From: Geodermatophilus africanus
GTDB lineage: Bacteria > Actinomycetota > Actinomycetes > Mycobacteriales > Geodermatophilaceae
Reading direction: 5' to 3'
Assembly: GCF_900107105.1 (NCBI RefSeq)
Contig: NZ_FNOT01000008.1
Location: 1-64,000, forward strand
Length of the DNA: 64,000 nt
The position numbers and the translations under genes are program-made. Shown here piece by piece: positions 32,663-42,232 of the stretch. The notes beneath the pieces were generated by a model. The model saw nothing but the letters and a program-made list of their open reading frames with translations, ran no database searches and was not told the origin of the DNA. Numbering within the stretch: the first letter of the stretch is position 1; each line of letters opens with the position of its first letter.

Positions 32663-34176
32663 TCGGCCGGCTGCTCGTCGCCAACCGCGGCGAGATCGCC
32701 GTCCGGGTCACCCGGGCCTGCCGGGAGCTCGGCATCGAGGTCGTCGCCGTCTACTCGACCTCCGACCGCAACTCCGCCGTCGTGGACCTGGCCGACGAGG
32801 CGGTGCACATCGGGCCGGCCGCGCCCCGGCGCAGTTACCTGCACGTGGCCAACATCGTGGAGGCGGCCCTGCGCACCGGCGCCGACGCGATCCACCCCGG
32901 CTACGGCTTCCTCTCCGAGGACCCTGACTTCGCCGAGATCTGCGCCGCGGAGGGGCTGACCTTCGTCGGCCCGCCGCCGGCCGTGATGCAGCAGATGGGC
33001 AACAAGGCCACCGCGCGCCGGCTCATGGCCGAGGCCGGCCTGCCGCTGCTGCCGGGCGTCGTGGAGCCGGTCGGCAGCGTCGACGAGGCGCGGGAGGTCG
33101 CCGAGCGGATCGGCTACCCGCTGATCATCAAGGCGGCCGCGGGTGGCGGCGGGCGGGGCATGACCGTCGTCGGCGACCCCGCGGACCTGCCCGACGCGTT
33201 CACCGCCACCCGGGCCACCGCCCGCGCGGTGTTCCGGGACCCCGCCGTCTACATGGAGCGCCACCTCGCCCGCGCGCGGCACGTGGAGGTGCAGATCCTC
33301 TGCGACACCTACGGCAACGGCGTCTCCCTCGGCGAGCGGGACTGCTCGCTGCAGCGGCGCCACCAGAAGCTGCTCGAGGAGGGCCCGGCCGGCCACCTCA
33401 GCCCCGAGCAGCGCGCGGAGCTCGGCCGGCTGGCGGTGCACGGCGCCCTCTCGGTGGGCTACACCGGCGCCGGCACCATGGAGTTCCTGGTCGACGAGTC
33501 CGGGTCGGCCTACTTCATGGAGATGAACGCCCGGATCCAGGTCGAGCACCCGGTGACCGAGCTGCTCACCGGCATCGACCTGGTGCGCGAGCAGATCCTC
33601 GTCTCGGCCGGCCGGCGGCTGCAGCTGCACCAGTCCGACGTCGTGCCCCGCGGTGCGGCCATCGAGTGCCGGATCAACGCCGAGGACCCGGCGCGCGGCT
33701 TCGCCCCCGCCCCCGGCCGGCTCGACGTGCTGCAGGTGCCCGACGGGCCGTGGACCCGGTTCGACACCGGCTACCGGCAGGGCGACACGGTCAGCCCGGA
33801 CTACGACTCGCTGCTGGGCAAGCTCGTCGTCTGGGCCCCCGACCGGGAGCAGGCGATCCGCCGGATGGACCGCGCGCTGGCCGAGCTACGGGTGGAGGGC
33901 CCCGGCGTGCACACCACCGTCGCGCTGCACCGGGCCCTGCTGCGGGACCCCGACGTCACCGCCGACCGCCACGACATCCAGTTCCTCGACCGGCAGCTGC
34001 CCGACGTGCTGGCCCGCGCGGCCGCGCTCGCCGACTCCCCCACCCCCGGGCTCCCCGCCTCCCGCGGCGCCCTCTCCCTCGTCCAGCCGGCCGCAGACGC
34101 GCAGCCGGACCCCGCCACCCCACCGGAAGGACCGACACCGTGCCCGACACGACCTTCACTCTCAGCGACCTCATGA
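32659..34176 (+). CDS. accC: Biotin carboxylase subunit of acetyl-CoA carboxylase
   Basis: A 505-residue ATP-grasp enzyme that carboxylates biotin. Visible are LLVANRGEIAVRV at the N-terminus, the glycine-rich ATP loop IIKAAAGGGGRGM (about 155), EMNARIQVEHPVTE (about 293-306) and RINAEDPARGFAP. The last 45 residues after DIQFLDRQLPDVLA are unconserved and overlap the ACP gene by 37 bp, so the tail is probably neutral. GTG start overlaps the carrier stop. Confidence 0.95.
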   Translation: MIGRLLVANRGEIAVRVTRACRELGIEVVAVYSTSDRNSAVVDLADEAVHIGPAAPRRSYLHVANIVEAALRTGADAIHPGYGFLSEDPDFAEICAAEGLTFVGPPPAVMQQMGNKATARRLMAEAGLPLLPGVVEPVGSVDEAREVAERIGYPLIIKAAAGGGGRGMTVVGDPADLPDAFTATRATARAVFRDPAVYMERHLARARHVEVQILCDTYGNGVSLGERDCSLQRRHQKLLEEGPAGHLSPEQRAELGRLAVHGALSVGYTGAGTMEFLVDESGSAYFMEMNARIQVEHPVTELLTGIDLVREQILVSAGRRLQLHQSDVVPRGAAIECRINAEDPARGFAPAPGRLDVLQVPDGPWTRFDTGYRQGDTVSPDYDSLLGKLVVWAPDREQAIRRMDRALAELRVEGPGVHTTVALHRALLRDPDVTADRHDIQFLDRQLPDVLARAAALADSPTPGLPASRGALSLVQPAADAQPDPATPPEGPTPCPTRPSLSATS

Positions 34177-34400
34177 CCCTGCTCACCGAGAAGTCCGGGC
34201 TGCCCCCGTCGTCGCACACCACCGACCCCGACGCGCGCTTCTGCGACATCGGCCTGGACTCGCTGGCCTTCCTGAACCTGCAGACCGAGCTGCAGGACCG
34301 CTTCGGCACCGAGATGCCCGACGACAGCCCGGACCGCTACACGCTCGGCGAGATCGTCGACACGGTCAACGCGGCCCAGTCCTCGGCCGGCATGGCCTGA
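34140..34400 (+). CDS. Acyl carrier protein (type II PKS)
   Basis: An 86-residue carrier on which the polyketide chain is built. The 4'-phosphopantetheine serine is in DIGLDSLAFLN (about residue 40). GTG start preceded by GGAAGG at 34125-34130, inside the end of accC. The sequence is closer to aromatic-PKS carriers (TEKSGLPPSSHTTDPDARF) than to fatty-acid AcpP. In most aromatic clusters the ACP follows the ketosynthase pair; here it precedes it. Confidence 0.92.
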   Translation: MPDTTFTLSDLMTLLTEKSGLPPSSHTTDPDARFCDIGLDSLAFLNLQTELQDRFGTEMPDDSPDRYTLGEIVDTVNAAQSSAGMA

Positions 34401-34408
34401 GAAAGGAC

Positions 34409-34458
34409 CCCGCTGCCCCCGCCACTCGCAGGCTCGCGGCGGGCCCCTGCAGCGGGGC
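34409..34458 (+). repeat. Inverted repeat between ACP and aromatase genes
   Basis: CCCCGCTGC (34409-34417) is inverted at 34450-34458 (GCAGCGGGG) within the 148-bp gap after the ACP. The 32-base loop contains a smaller hairpin. It could attenuate transcription between the carboxylase/ACP genes and the ketosynthase genes. Confidence 0.45.
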
Positions 34459-34548
34459 CGCCCGTCCTCCGCACCGCTCGCGAGCTCGTGGCGAGCCTCT
34501 GGACGGGGCCCACCGCCGTTCCATCTACCGACACCCCGAGGAGCTCCC

Positions 34549-35058
34549 ATGAGCAGCAGCGTCGAGCCGGGCACCGCCACCGCCACCGCGGGGCACACGG
34601 ACAACTCGATCCTCATCGACGCCCCCATCGACCACGTCTGGGCGATGACCAACGACCTGCCGTCGTGGCCGGACCTGTTCACCGAGTACAGCGAGGTGGA
34701 GATCCTGGCCGAGACGGAGACGTGGTTCCGGTTCCGGCTCAAGATGCACCCGGACGAGAGCGGACGCGTCTGGAGCTGGGTCTCCGAGCGCACGCTCGAC
34801 CCGGCGACCCACGAGGTCCGCGCCCGGCGGGTCGAGCCGGGGCCCTTCGAGTTCATGGACATCTACTGGAGCTACGCCCCGGAGGGGTCCGGCACCCGGA
34901 TGCGGTGGGTGCAGGACTTCCGGATGCGTCCGGAGGCCCCGATCGACACCGAGGGCATGACGCGGCGGATCGACGCGAACAGCAAGGTCCAGATGGCCGT
35001 CATCAAGGAGAAGGTGGAGGCGGCGGCCCCTGCCCCGACCGAGGAGCCAGAGAGGTGA
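34549..35058 (+). CDS. Aromatase/cyclase (SRPBCC, TcmN/WhiE-VI-like)
   Basis: A 169-residue START-fold aromatase/cyclase expected to fold and aromatise the first ring of the poly-beta-ketone. It has SILIDAPIDHVWAMTNDLPS at the N-terminus, FTEYSEVEILAETETWFRFR in the middle and MRWVQDFRMRPEAPIDTEGM near 125-145, all typical of monodomain ARO/CYC proteins such as those in spore-pigment and pentangular clusters. ATG start with GAGGAGCTCCC upstream. Its stop overlaps the next gene's GTG. Confidence 0.9.
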   Translation: MSSSVEPGTATATAGHTDNSILIDAPIDHVWAMTNDLPSWPDLFTEYSEVEILAETETWFRFRLKMHPDESGRVWSWVSERTLDPATHEVRARRVEPGPFEFMDIYWSYAPEGSGTRMRWVQDFRMRPEAPIDTEGMTRRIDANSKVQMAVIKEKVEAAAPAPTEEPER

Positions 35059-36017
35059 CCGGTCCCGCCGTCGTCCTCGCGGGCGAGGCCGGCGTCCGCG
35101 CCGGGGCCATCGACGCCTGGCTCGACGACGAGGCGGCCCGCGCGGTGGTCGACGAGGCCACCGCGGTGGTCGGGCGCGACGTGGCCTCCTGGTGGCGCGA
35201 CCCGCTCAACCTGTGCTGCGACACCACCGCCGCGCACGTCGAGGTCGTGGTCAACGGGGTCGCCGGCTACCGGAGCCTGACCGCGCGCGGGCTGCGGCCG
35301 GTCGTCGTCGCCGGGCACGGGGTGGGTGAGTACGCCGCCCTGGTGGCCGCCGGCGCCCTGCCGCTCGACCAGGTCGTCGAGTTCGTCCACTGGCGGGCCG
35401 AGCTGCTGTCGCTGTCGCCGCGCCCGTCCTGTGCGGGCATGGCCGCGGTCGTCGGGCCCGGTGCCGGCGAGGTCGCCCGCGCGGTCGTCGCCGAGGTCGG
35501 CACCACCCGGGCGCTGACCGTCGCCGCGGTCGACGGTCCGGCGCAGGTCCTGCTGGCCGGCGACTGTGGGGCCATCGACCGGGCGCGGGAGGCCGTGCTC
35601 GCCGCCGGGCTGGACCTCGTCCGGCTCCCGGGGCGCAACGCCTGCCACGGCCCCCTGGTGGCGCCGGTCGCCCGGCACCTCACCGCCGCCCTGGCCGACC
35701 TCGAGTGGTCCGAGCCCGAGGTGCCCGTCGTCCCCAACGCCGACGGCCGGCCGACCCGCGACCCCGAGCAGCTGGCGCGCTGCCTGCGTGCCCACCTGAC
35801 CTCGCCGGTGCAGTGGGAGGCGACCTCGCGCGCGCTGGTCGAGGCCGGCGCCACCTCGGTGGTCGAGGTGGCCGCCGTCCCCGTCCTGGGGCCGCTGGTC
35901 CGCCAGGTCCACCCGCACCTCCCGGTGCACCTGGCCTCCGGGCCCGGGACACCGCTCCCCCCCGACCCGCTCCAGCCCGCCCCCGCGGTGCCCGTCCCGA
36001 CCCGAGGAGAGACATGA
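35055..36017 (+). CDS. Acyltransferase-like (FabD fold) protein lacking the catalytic serine
   Basis: A 320-residue malonyl-CoA:ACP transacylase-like protein. Fold markers are visible: the nucleophile elbow [17 protein letters not shown], the WRAELL helix, the RNACHGPLV motif with the catalytic-type His, and [17 protein letters not shown]. The elbow should read GHSxGE; here it is GHGVGE, Gly89 in place of Ser. It therefore cannot form the usual acyl-enzyme. It may be a structural partner, a chain-length or hydrolysis helper, or a decaying gene, but the reading frame is intact and both ends overlap neighbours, which argues for function. Confidence 0.85.
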   Translation: MTGPAVVLAGEAGVRAGAIDAWLDDEAARAVVDEATAVVGRDVASWWRDPLNLCCDTTAAHVEVVVNGVAGYRSLTARGLRPVVVAGHGVGEYAALVAAGALPLDQVVEFVHWRAELLSLSPRPSCAGMAAVVGPGAGEVARAVVAEVGTTRALTVAAVDGPAQVLLAGDCGAIDRAREAVLAAGLDLVRLPGRNACHGPLVAPVARHLTAALADLEWSEPEVPVVPNADGRPTRDPEQLARCLRAHLTSPVQWEATSRALVEAGATSVVEVAAVPVLGPLVRQVHPHLPVHLASGPGTPLPPDPLQPAPAVPVPTRGET

Positions 36018-36439
36018 CCACCATCCAGCACGCGCCGGCCACGCCGACGCGCTGCGGGCCGACCGTCCACCGCGCCGACACGCCCCCCAACCGCCGCCGC
36101 GGCGGGGACATCCGCGTCCTGCTCTCGCCGGCCAGCGTCGGCGCGACGGCCGGCTTCATGGGCACCCTCACCCTGGAGCCCGGCGAGATCGTCACCGAGC
36201 ACTGGCACCCGTACTCGGAGGAGTACCTCTACTGCCACAGCGGCGACGTCCTGGTCACCCTGGACGGCGAGGAGCGCCGGCTGACCCCCGAGTCCGCCGT
36301 CCACATCCCGATCGGGGTGCGGCACCGCATCGTCAACGACTCCTCGACCACCGCGTTCTTCGTCTTCATGTGCGGCCCGCTGGCCCCGCGCCCGGAGCTG
36401 GGGCACGTGGACACCGAGCTCCCGCCGGGCGTGCGATGA
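36014..36439 (+). CDS. Cupin-domain polyketide-associated protein (WhiE ORFII-like)
   Basis: A 141-residue single-domain cupin. Motif 1 ([22 protein letters not shown]) carries the His/His/Glu metal ligands and motif 2 ([14 protein letters not shown]) the last His. A cupin directly before the ketosynthase alpha gene is the arrangement seen in spore-pigment and related aromatic clusters, where it is thought to assist cyclisation. ATGA overlaps on both sides. Confidence 0.88.
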   Translation: MTTIQHAPATPTRCGPTVHRADTPPNRRRGGDIRVLLSPASVGATAGFMGTLTLEPGEIVTEHWHPYSEEYLYCHSGDVLVTLDGEERRLTPESAVHIPIGVRHRIVNDSSTTAFFVFMCGPLAPRPELGHVDTELPPGVR

Positions 36440-37728
36440 GCGCCGACGGGCGGCGGGTCGTCGTCACCGGGATCGGGGTGGTCGCGCCCGGGTCGATGGG
36501 CCGCGAGGGCTTCTGGGACATGATCACCGCCGGACGGACCGCGACACGCCGGATCACCTTCTTCGACGCGAGCCGGTTCCGGTCCCAGGTCGCCGCCGAG
36601 GTCGACTTCGACGGCCGGCTCCTCGGGCTCACCGCCCAGGAGGTGCACCGCAACGACCGGTTCGTGCAGATGGCGATGGTGGCCGCCGACGAGGCCGTGG
36701 CCGACAGCGGCCTGCCCATCGGGTCGGACTCGCCCGACGCCCCGGACCCCGACCGGGTCGGGGTCACGCTGGGCAGCGCCGTCGGGGCCACCATGCGGCT
36801 GGAGCAGGAGTACGTGTCGGTCAGCGACGCCGGCCGGCACTGGCTGGTCGACCCCCGCTACGCCTCCCGCTTCCTCGCCCACGCCCTCGTGCCCAGCTGC
36901 GGTGCCACCGAGCTGGCCGTCCGCTTCGGCGCCCACGGCCCGGCCACGGTGGTCTCCACCGGCTGCACCTCGGGCATCGACTCGATCGGCTACGGCAGCC
37001 AGCTGATCGAGGACGGCGACGCCGACGTCGTGGTCGCGGGGGCCAGCGACGCCCCCATCTCGCCGATCTCGATGGCCTGCTTCGACACCATCCGGGCCAC
37101 GACGGACAACAACGCCGACCCCGAGCACGCGTCGAAGCCCTTCGACGCCCGCCGCAACGGCTTCGTCATGGGTGAGGGCGCCGCCGTGCTCATCCTGGAG
37201 GAGCTCGAGCACGCCCGGCGGCGCGGCGCGGAGGTGTACTGCGAGGTCACCGGCTACGCCAGCCGGTGCAACGCCTTCCACATGACCGGCCTCAAGCCCG
37301 ACGGCACCGAGATGGCCGAGGCCGTCGGCCAGGCGCTCGACCAGGGCCGCATCGACCCCAGCGAGGTCGGCTACGTCAACGCGCACGGCTCCGGGACCAA
37401 GCAGAACGACCGGCACGAGACCGCGGCGGTGCACAAGAGCCTCGGATCGGCGGCCGACCGCGTGGCGATGAGCTCGATCAAGTCGATGGTCGGCCACTCC
37501 CTGGGCGCGATCGGCTCGATCGAGGTCGCCGCGACGGCGCTGGCCGTGCAGCGCGGCGTCCTGCCGCCCACCGCCAACTACGAGGTGCCCGACCCCGAGT
37601 GCGACCTGGACTACGTGCCGAAGGTCGCCCGCGAGCAGAAGGTCGACGTCGCGGTCTCGGTCGGCAGCGGGTTCGGCGGCTTCCAGTCGGCCATCGTGCT
37701 GGCCGCCCCCTCGAGGAGGACCGAATGA
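36436..37728 (+). CDS. Type II polyketide ketosynthase alpha (KS-alpha)
   Basis: The 430-residue condensing subunit that extends the chain with malonyl units. The active-site Cys177 is in [11 protein letters not shown], the two His in [12 protein letters not shown] (about 318) and [11 protein letters not shown] (about 355), and the thiolase-fold C-terminus [13 protein letters not shown] is intact. ATGA overlap with the cupin upstream and the chain length factor downstream keeps the heterodimer genes translationally coupled. Confidence 0.96.
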   Translation: MSADGRRVVVTGIGVVAPGSMGREGFWDMITAGRTATRRITFFDASRFRSQVAAEVDFDGRLLGLTAQEVHRNDRFVQMAMVAADEAVADSGLPIGSDSPDAPDPDRVGVTLGSAVGATMRLEQEYVSVSDAGRHWLVDPRYASRFLAHALVPSCGATELAVRFGAHGPATVVSTGCTSGIDSIGYGSQLIEDGDADVVVAGASDAPISPISMACFDTIRATTDNNADPEHASKPFDARRNGFVMGEGAAVLILEELEHARRRGAEVYCEVTGYASRCNAFHMTGLKPDGTEMAEAVGQALDQGRIDPSEVGYVNAHGSGTKQNDRHETAAVHKSLGSAADRVAMSSIKSMVGHSLGAIGSIEVAATALAVQRGVLPPTANYEVPDPECDLDYVPKVAREQKVDVAVSVGSGFGGFQSAIVLAAPSRRTE

Positions 37729-38966
37729 CCGGCCTGCTGGTCACCGGGATCGGGGTGGTCGCCCCGACCGGCATCGGCGTCGAGGCGCACTGGGAGGCGA
37801 TGCTGCGCGGCGAGCCGGCGATCAGGCCGATCGAGGGCTTCGACCCCACGTCCTACGGCATCTCGCTGGCCGGCCAGGTCCGCGACTTCGACGTCGACGA
37901 GCACGTCGCGACGCAACTGAAGGTGCAGACCGATCGCTGGACCTGGATGTCGCTGGCCGCGGCCACCCTGGCAGCGGCCGACGCCCGCTACGAGCAGCCC
38001 GAGGACGTCTACGCCACCTCGGTGTTCCTCGCGTCGGGGTCGGGCGGCAACGAGTTCAGCCAGCACGAGATCCAGGGGCTGTGGGCCAAGGGCCCGCGCT
38101 CGGTGGGCGCCTACCAGTCCATCGCCTGGTTCTACGCGGCCAGCACCGGCCAGATCTCCATCCGCGACGGCTACAAGGGCCCCTCCGGCGTCGTCGTGAG
38201 CGAGGGCGCGGGCGGCCTGGACAGCATCGGGTGGGCGCGCCGCGTCGCGCGTCGCGGCACCCCGGCGGTGCTCGTCGGCGGCACCGAGGCCGGCCTGTGC
38301 CCGTACGCCCTGCTGTGCCAGGCGACCAGCGGCCGGCTCTCGACCGCCACCCGCCCCGAGGAGGCGTACCTGCCCTTCGACCGGCGGGCCAACGGGCACG
38401 TCGTCGGCGAGGGCGGCGCCATCCTGCTGCTCGAGGAGCCCGGCGCCGCCCGGGCCCGCGGGGCGGAGAAGGTGTGGGGCGAGGTCGCCGGCTACGGCGC
38501 CACGCACGACGCCCACCACCACGAGGACCCGGCACCCGACGCCACCCAGTACGCCCGGGCGATCCGGCTGGCCCTCGCCGACGCCCGCGTGTCGCCCGAC
38601 GAGGTCGACCTCGTCGTCGCCGACGGGGCCGGGACGCCGGAGCTCGACGCGCTCGAGCTGCAGGCGATCGGCGCCGTATTCGGCGACCGGCGGACGCCGG
38701 TGCCGGTCACCGCGCCGTCGTCGTGGACCGGCCGGCTGATGGCCGGGGGATCGGCGCTCGCCGTCGCCACCGCGCTGCTCGCCGCCCGGGACGGCATCGT
38801 CCCGGGGACGGCGTTCCTCGAGCAGCCGATCGAGGCACCCGGCGTCGACCTGGTGCGGGACACCCGGGTGCAGGACGTGTCGACCGTGGTCGTCCTGGCC
38901 CGCGGCGCCGGCGGCTTCAACAGCGCCCTCGTGCTGCGCCGCACGCCGGGGGAGGCGCGGACGTGA
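37725..38966 (+). CDS. Type II polyketide chain length factor (KS-beta)
   Basis: The 413-residue KS-beta subunit pairs with KS-alpha and sets chain length. The Cys of KS-alpha is absent as expected, but the position normally held by Gln in chain length factors (QAGGLD) reads GAGGLD in [13 protein letters not shown]. The C-terminus [13 protein letters not shown] is normal. How the Gln-to-Gly change affects malonyl-ACP decarboxylation (priming) is unknown. Confidence 0.95.
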   Translation: MTGLLVTGIGVVAPTGIGVEAHWEAMLRGEPAIRPIEGFDPTSYGISLAGQVRDFDVDEHVATQLKVQTDRWTWMSLAAATLAAADARYEQPEDVYATSVFLASGSGGNEFSQHEIQGLWAKGPRSVGAYQSIAWFYAASTGQISIRDGYKGPSGVVVSEGAGGLDSIGWARRVARRGTPAVLVGGTEAGLCPYALLCQATSGRLSTATRPEEAYLPFDRRANGHVVGEGGAILLLEEPGAARARGAEKVWGEVAGYGATHDAHHHEDPAPDATQYARAIRLALADARVSPDEVDLVVADGAGTPELDALELQAIGAVFGDRRTPVPVTAPSSWTGRLMAGGSALAVATALLAARDGIVPGTAFLEQPIEAPGVDLVRDTRVQDVSTVVVLARGAGGFNSALVLRRTPGEART

Positions 38967-39310
38967 GCGCCGGCGAGGAGCTCCCCGGCGTCCGGACGAT
39001 GCTGCGGATGCGGACGCGCGAGGGCTGCGAGGCGGCGTTCGAGGCGGCCTGGCGGCGGGCGGCGGCGGAGATCGCCCGGGTGCCGGGCAACCTGCGCCAG
39101 GAGCTGGTGCGCGACGTCGAGGACCCCCGCACCTTCCTCATCACCAGCGACTGGACCGACCGCGCCGCGGTGGACGGGTTCGGGCGCAGCAGCGCCCGCG
39201 AGACGCTCACCGAGGCACTGCGCGACCTGCGCGAGGACGCCGCCCGCAACACCTACGAGGTGCTGGCCGTCGTCCCCGGCGCAGGGCGGTCGGTGGAGGT
39301 CCGCGCATGA
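38963..39310 (+). CDS. Antibiotic biosynthesis monooxygenase (ABM) domain protein
   Basis: A 115-residue ferredoxin-like ABM domain; family members such as ActVA-ORF6 oxidise aromatic polyketides without cofactor. It is nearly a duplicate of the first domain of the next protein: both share GCEAxFEAAW, AAAEIARVPGNLRQEL and ARETLTEALRDLREDA. GTG start overlaps the KS-beta stop and its TGA overlaps the next ATG. Tandem duplication followed by fusion of one copy is the simplest history. Confidence 0.9.
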   Translation: MSAGEELPGVRTMLRMRTREGCEAAFEAAWRRAAAEIARVPGNLRQELVRDVEDPRTFLITSDWTDRAAVDGFGRSSARETLTEALRDLREDAARNTYEVLAVVPGAGRSVEVRA

Positions 39311-42165
39311 CGGCGGCGCCGGCGGACGGCGGCAGGGCGGCCGTGCGGACCCTCCTGCGGATGCGCGCGCGGGAGGGCTGCGAGGCCGAGTTCGAGGCCG
39401 CCTGGCACCGGGCCGCCGCGGAGATCGCCCGGGTGCCGGGCAACCTGCGCCAGGAGCTCATGCGCGACGAGGGCGACCCGCGCTGGTTCGGCATCGTCAG
39501 CGACTGGACCGACCGGGCGTCGGTGGACGCCTTCGGACGCAGTGCCGCCCGGGAGACGCTCACCGAGGCGCTGCGCGACCTGCGCGAGGACGCCACCCGC
39601 TCGACCTTCACCGTGCTGGCGACGGTGGCGGCCGAGCGGCCCCGGCCGGTGCGCATCGACTTCTCCACCAGCGTCAAGCCGGGCGAGCAGGTCGCCTTCG
39701 AGCGGGCGTACACCACGGTCACCCAGCGGATCGGGGACTCCCGCGGGTACGTGCGCGAGGAGCTGCTGCGCGACGAGTTCGGCCTGCGCTACCACATCTT
39801 CGCGGAGTGGGAGTCCGAGGACGACTTCGTGCAGTGGGTGGAGGACCCCTCGCACATGGACGCCGGCGCACCGCTGGCCCGGTGGCACTCGGTGGAGTTC
39901 CGGCGCGAGGTGCTGGAGATCCGCCAGCGACCGGACACGGACACGGACTTCACCCCGCTGGACTCGCCGGGCGGGGACGTCGAGGTGGAGCGGGTGCGCG
40001 TCGACACCGCCGTCGCCGTCGAGCCCTGGGAACAGGAGGCCTTCGAACTCGCCTACCTCGCCGCCGCGCAGCTCGCCCGCAGCGCCCCCGGCCACGCCCG
40101 CGAGGAGCTGCTGCGCGAGGCCGACGGGCGGCGCTACCACGTCGTCGCCGAGTGGGACTCCGAGCAGCGCTTCACCGACTGGGCGGCGGAGCCGGGCAAC
40201 TGGACCACCGGACCGCTGGGCCGGTGGCTGGCCAGGGGCGAGGACCGCAGGGTCTTCGCGCTGCGCGCCCGACCGGCGACGCCCTCGGCCGCGGAGGCGA
40301 CGCCCGGGCCCGCGCAGCAGCCGGCCGCCGTGGACGTCGGCGTGCCCGTGGCGCCGGAGCCGGACCTGGAGCTGGTGGCCGGGCCGCCGGTACGGGCGGC
40401 CGCGCCCAGCACGGTGCCCAGCGCCAGCGTGCAGGAGTTCGTGGAGAAGCCGGACGACGGGCACGCACCCGCCGCGGCGCTGCTGCCGGCCGACCTCGGG
40501 GAGGTCTCGCACACCCCCGGCCGGGCCGTCGAGGTGCTCGTCGTCGGCGCCGGACCGGCGGGCCTGACCCACGCCATCGAGCTGGCCCGCCGGGGCATCG
40601 CCGTCCGCGTCGTGGACAAGCGCCCCCAGGCGTCGACGCAGGCGGACAAGGCGATCGGCATCCATTGCCGGACGATGGAGATCTGGGAGGACCAGGGCAT
40701 CGTCACCGAGGCGATGGACGCCGGGATCTGGCTGTACGGCCAGACGGTGTTCGTCAACGGCGTGCAGACCCACCAGGTCGACTGGGCCGGCCTCGACGAG
40801 CTGCCCTACGCCCACCTGGGGCTGCCGCAGTACGACACCGAGCGCATCCTCGGAGCCAAGCTGGCCTCCCTGGGCGTGGTCGTCGAGCGCGGGGTCGAGC
40901 TGGTCGGCTTCAGCCAGGACGACGAGGGCGTCACCGCGCAGCTGCGGCACGTCTCCGGCGAGGTCGAGACCACCCGGGCGCAGTACCTGGTCGGCTGCGA
41001 CGGAGCGCACAGCGCCGTCCGCTCCGGGCTCGGGCTGGCCTTCGAGGGTGGGCTGTCGATGTTCCCGCAGCTGTTCATGCTCGGGGACGTCGACGTCGAC
41101 TGGGACCTGCCGGCGGGGCACCTGGTGCGCTTCGTGCGCATCGAGAACGAGGACGACTTCACCGGGATGCTCGTCTGCGTTCCGCTCAAGGGCCGCAACC
41201 GCTACCGGATCGCGACCCTGGCCCCCCAGCGGTGGCAGGACGCAGTGGGCTCCGGCGTCGTCCCGCCCGGGTTCTGGCAGGAGTACGAGCCGCCGACGCT
41301 GGCCGACATGCAGGCCGCGATCGACGACCTCGGTCCCCCCGGGACGACGGCGAGCAACCTGCGCTGGTCATCGATCTTCCGGATCAAGCACGGCATCGTC
41401 GACCGCTACCGCGAGGGGCGGGTCTTCGTCGCCGGGGACGCCGCGCACCTGCACCCGCCGGCCGGCGGGCAGGGGATGAACACCGGCATCCAGGACGCCT
41501 GGAACCTCGGCTGGAAGCTCGCCCTCGCCGTCCGCGGGCTGGCCGCGCCCGGACTGCTGGACAGCTACGAGGCCGAGCGCCGTCCCGCCGGGAAGATGAT
41601 CGTCGACCGGGCCGTGGCCATCGCGTTCACCGACGAGATGGACATGGCGGACGAGAAGGCGCAGTTCCTGCTCGAGATGCAGATGACCATGAACTACGCC
41701 GGCAGCCCCCTGGTCGGCGAGACGGCCCCCGGCGGCTTCCCCGCCGGACCGGAGTCCGGGCATCGTGCGCCGGACGTGCACGGGCTGCGGCGCTTCGGCG
41801 TCGCGCACCCGCTGCGGCTGTTCGACCTGACCCGCGGCACCCGCTCCACGCTGCTCCTGTCGGCCGACGCCACCGCATCGGAGGAGCAGGTGTCGGACCT
41901 GGAGAAGCTGGCCGTCGCCGTGCGGCAGCAGACCCGCGGCGAGGTGGGGGCCTACCTCGTCGCCGCGCCCGACGCCCGGGTGCCACTCCTCGTCGACCTG
42001 CCCGTCGTCCGCGATGCCGAGGGCACCTTCGCCGCCGCCTACGGCACCGCGGGCGCGGGGGCGGCCGCCTACCTGGTCCGTCCCGACGGCCACGTCGGCT
42101 TCCGCAGCCGCCCCCTGGACGAGGACGCCCTCCTCGACCACCTGGCGGGGGTGTTCGCGCAGTGA
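39307..42165 (+). CDS. Triple-ABM/FAD-dependent monooxygenase fusion
   Basis: A 952-residue fusion. Three ABM-like ferredoxin-fold domains come first (about 10-107, 112-205 and 225-322), then an Ala/Pro-rich linker (about 325-400) and a PHBH-type flavin monooxygenase: VLVVGAGPAGLTHAIELARR (FAD, about 410), VGCDGAHSAVRSGLGL (DG motif) and GRVFVAGDAAHLHPPAGGQG (GD motif), with a thioredoxin-like tail. The flavoprotein part resembles aromatic polyketide hydroxylases. ABM plus flavoprotein activity in one chain implies successive oxidations of the same substrate. I do not know a characterised enzyme with three ABM domains fused this way. Confidence 0.9.
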   Translation: MTAAPADGGRAAVRTLLRMRAREGCEAEFEAAWHRAAAEIARVPGNLRQELMRDEGDPRWFGIVSDWTDRASVDAFGRSAARETLTEALRDLREDATRSTFTVLATVAAERPRPVRIDFSTSVKPGEQVAFERAYTTVTQRIGDSRGYVREELLRDEFGLRYHIFAEWESEDDFVQWVEDPSHMDAGAPLARWHSVEFRREVLEIRQRPDTDTDFTPLDSPGGDVEVERVRVDTAVAVEPWEQEAFELAYLAAAQLARSAPGHAREELLREADGRRYHVVAEWDSEQRFTDWAAEPGNWTTGPLGRWLARGEDRRVFALRARPATPSAAEATPGPAQQPAAVDVGVPVAPEPDLELVAGPPVRAAAPSTVPSASVQEFVEKPDDGHAPAAALLPADLGEVSHTPGRAVEVLVVGAGPAGLTHAIELARRGIAVRVVDKRPQASTQADKAIGIHCRTMEIWEDQGIVTEAMDAGIWLYGQTVFVNGVQTHQVDWAGLDELPYAHLGLPQYDTERILGAKLASLGVVVERGVELVGFSQDDEGVTAQLRHVSGEVETTRAQYLVGCDGAHSAVRSGLGLAFEGGLSMFPQLFMLGDVDVDWDLPAGHLVRFVRIENEDDFTGMLVCVPLKGRNRYRIATLAPQRWQDAVGSGVVPPGFWQEYEPPTLADMQAAIDDLGPPGTTASNLRWSSIFRIKHGIVDRYREGRVFVAGDAAHLHPPAGGQGMNTGIQDAWNLGWKLALAVRGLAAPGLLDSYEAERRPAGKMIVDRAVAIAFTDEMDMADEKAQFLLEMQMTMNYAGSPLVGETAPGGFPAGPESGHRAPDVHGLRRFGVAHPLRLFDLTRGTRSTLLLSADATASEEQVSDLEKLAVAVRQQTRGEVGAYLVAAPDARVPLLVDLPVVRDAEGTFAAAYGTAGAGAAAYLVRPDGHVGFRSRPLDEDALLDHLAGVFAQ

Positions 42166-42232
42166 CCGGCCCAGCCACGGCCCGCTCCCGATGGACCGCA
42201 CCCGAGACCGTCCCACCCCTCAGGGAGACGAC

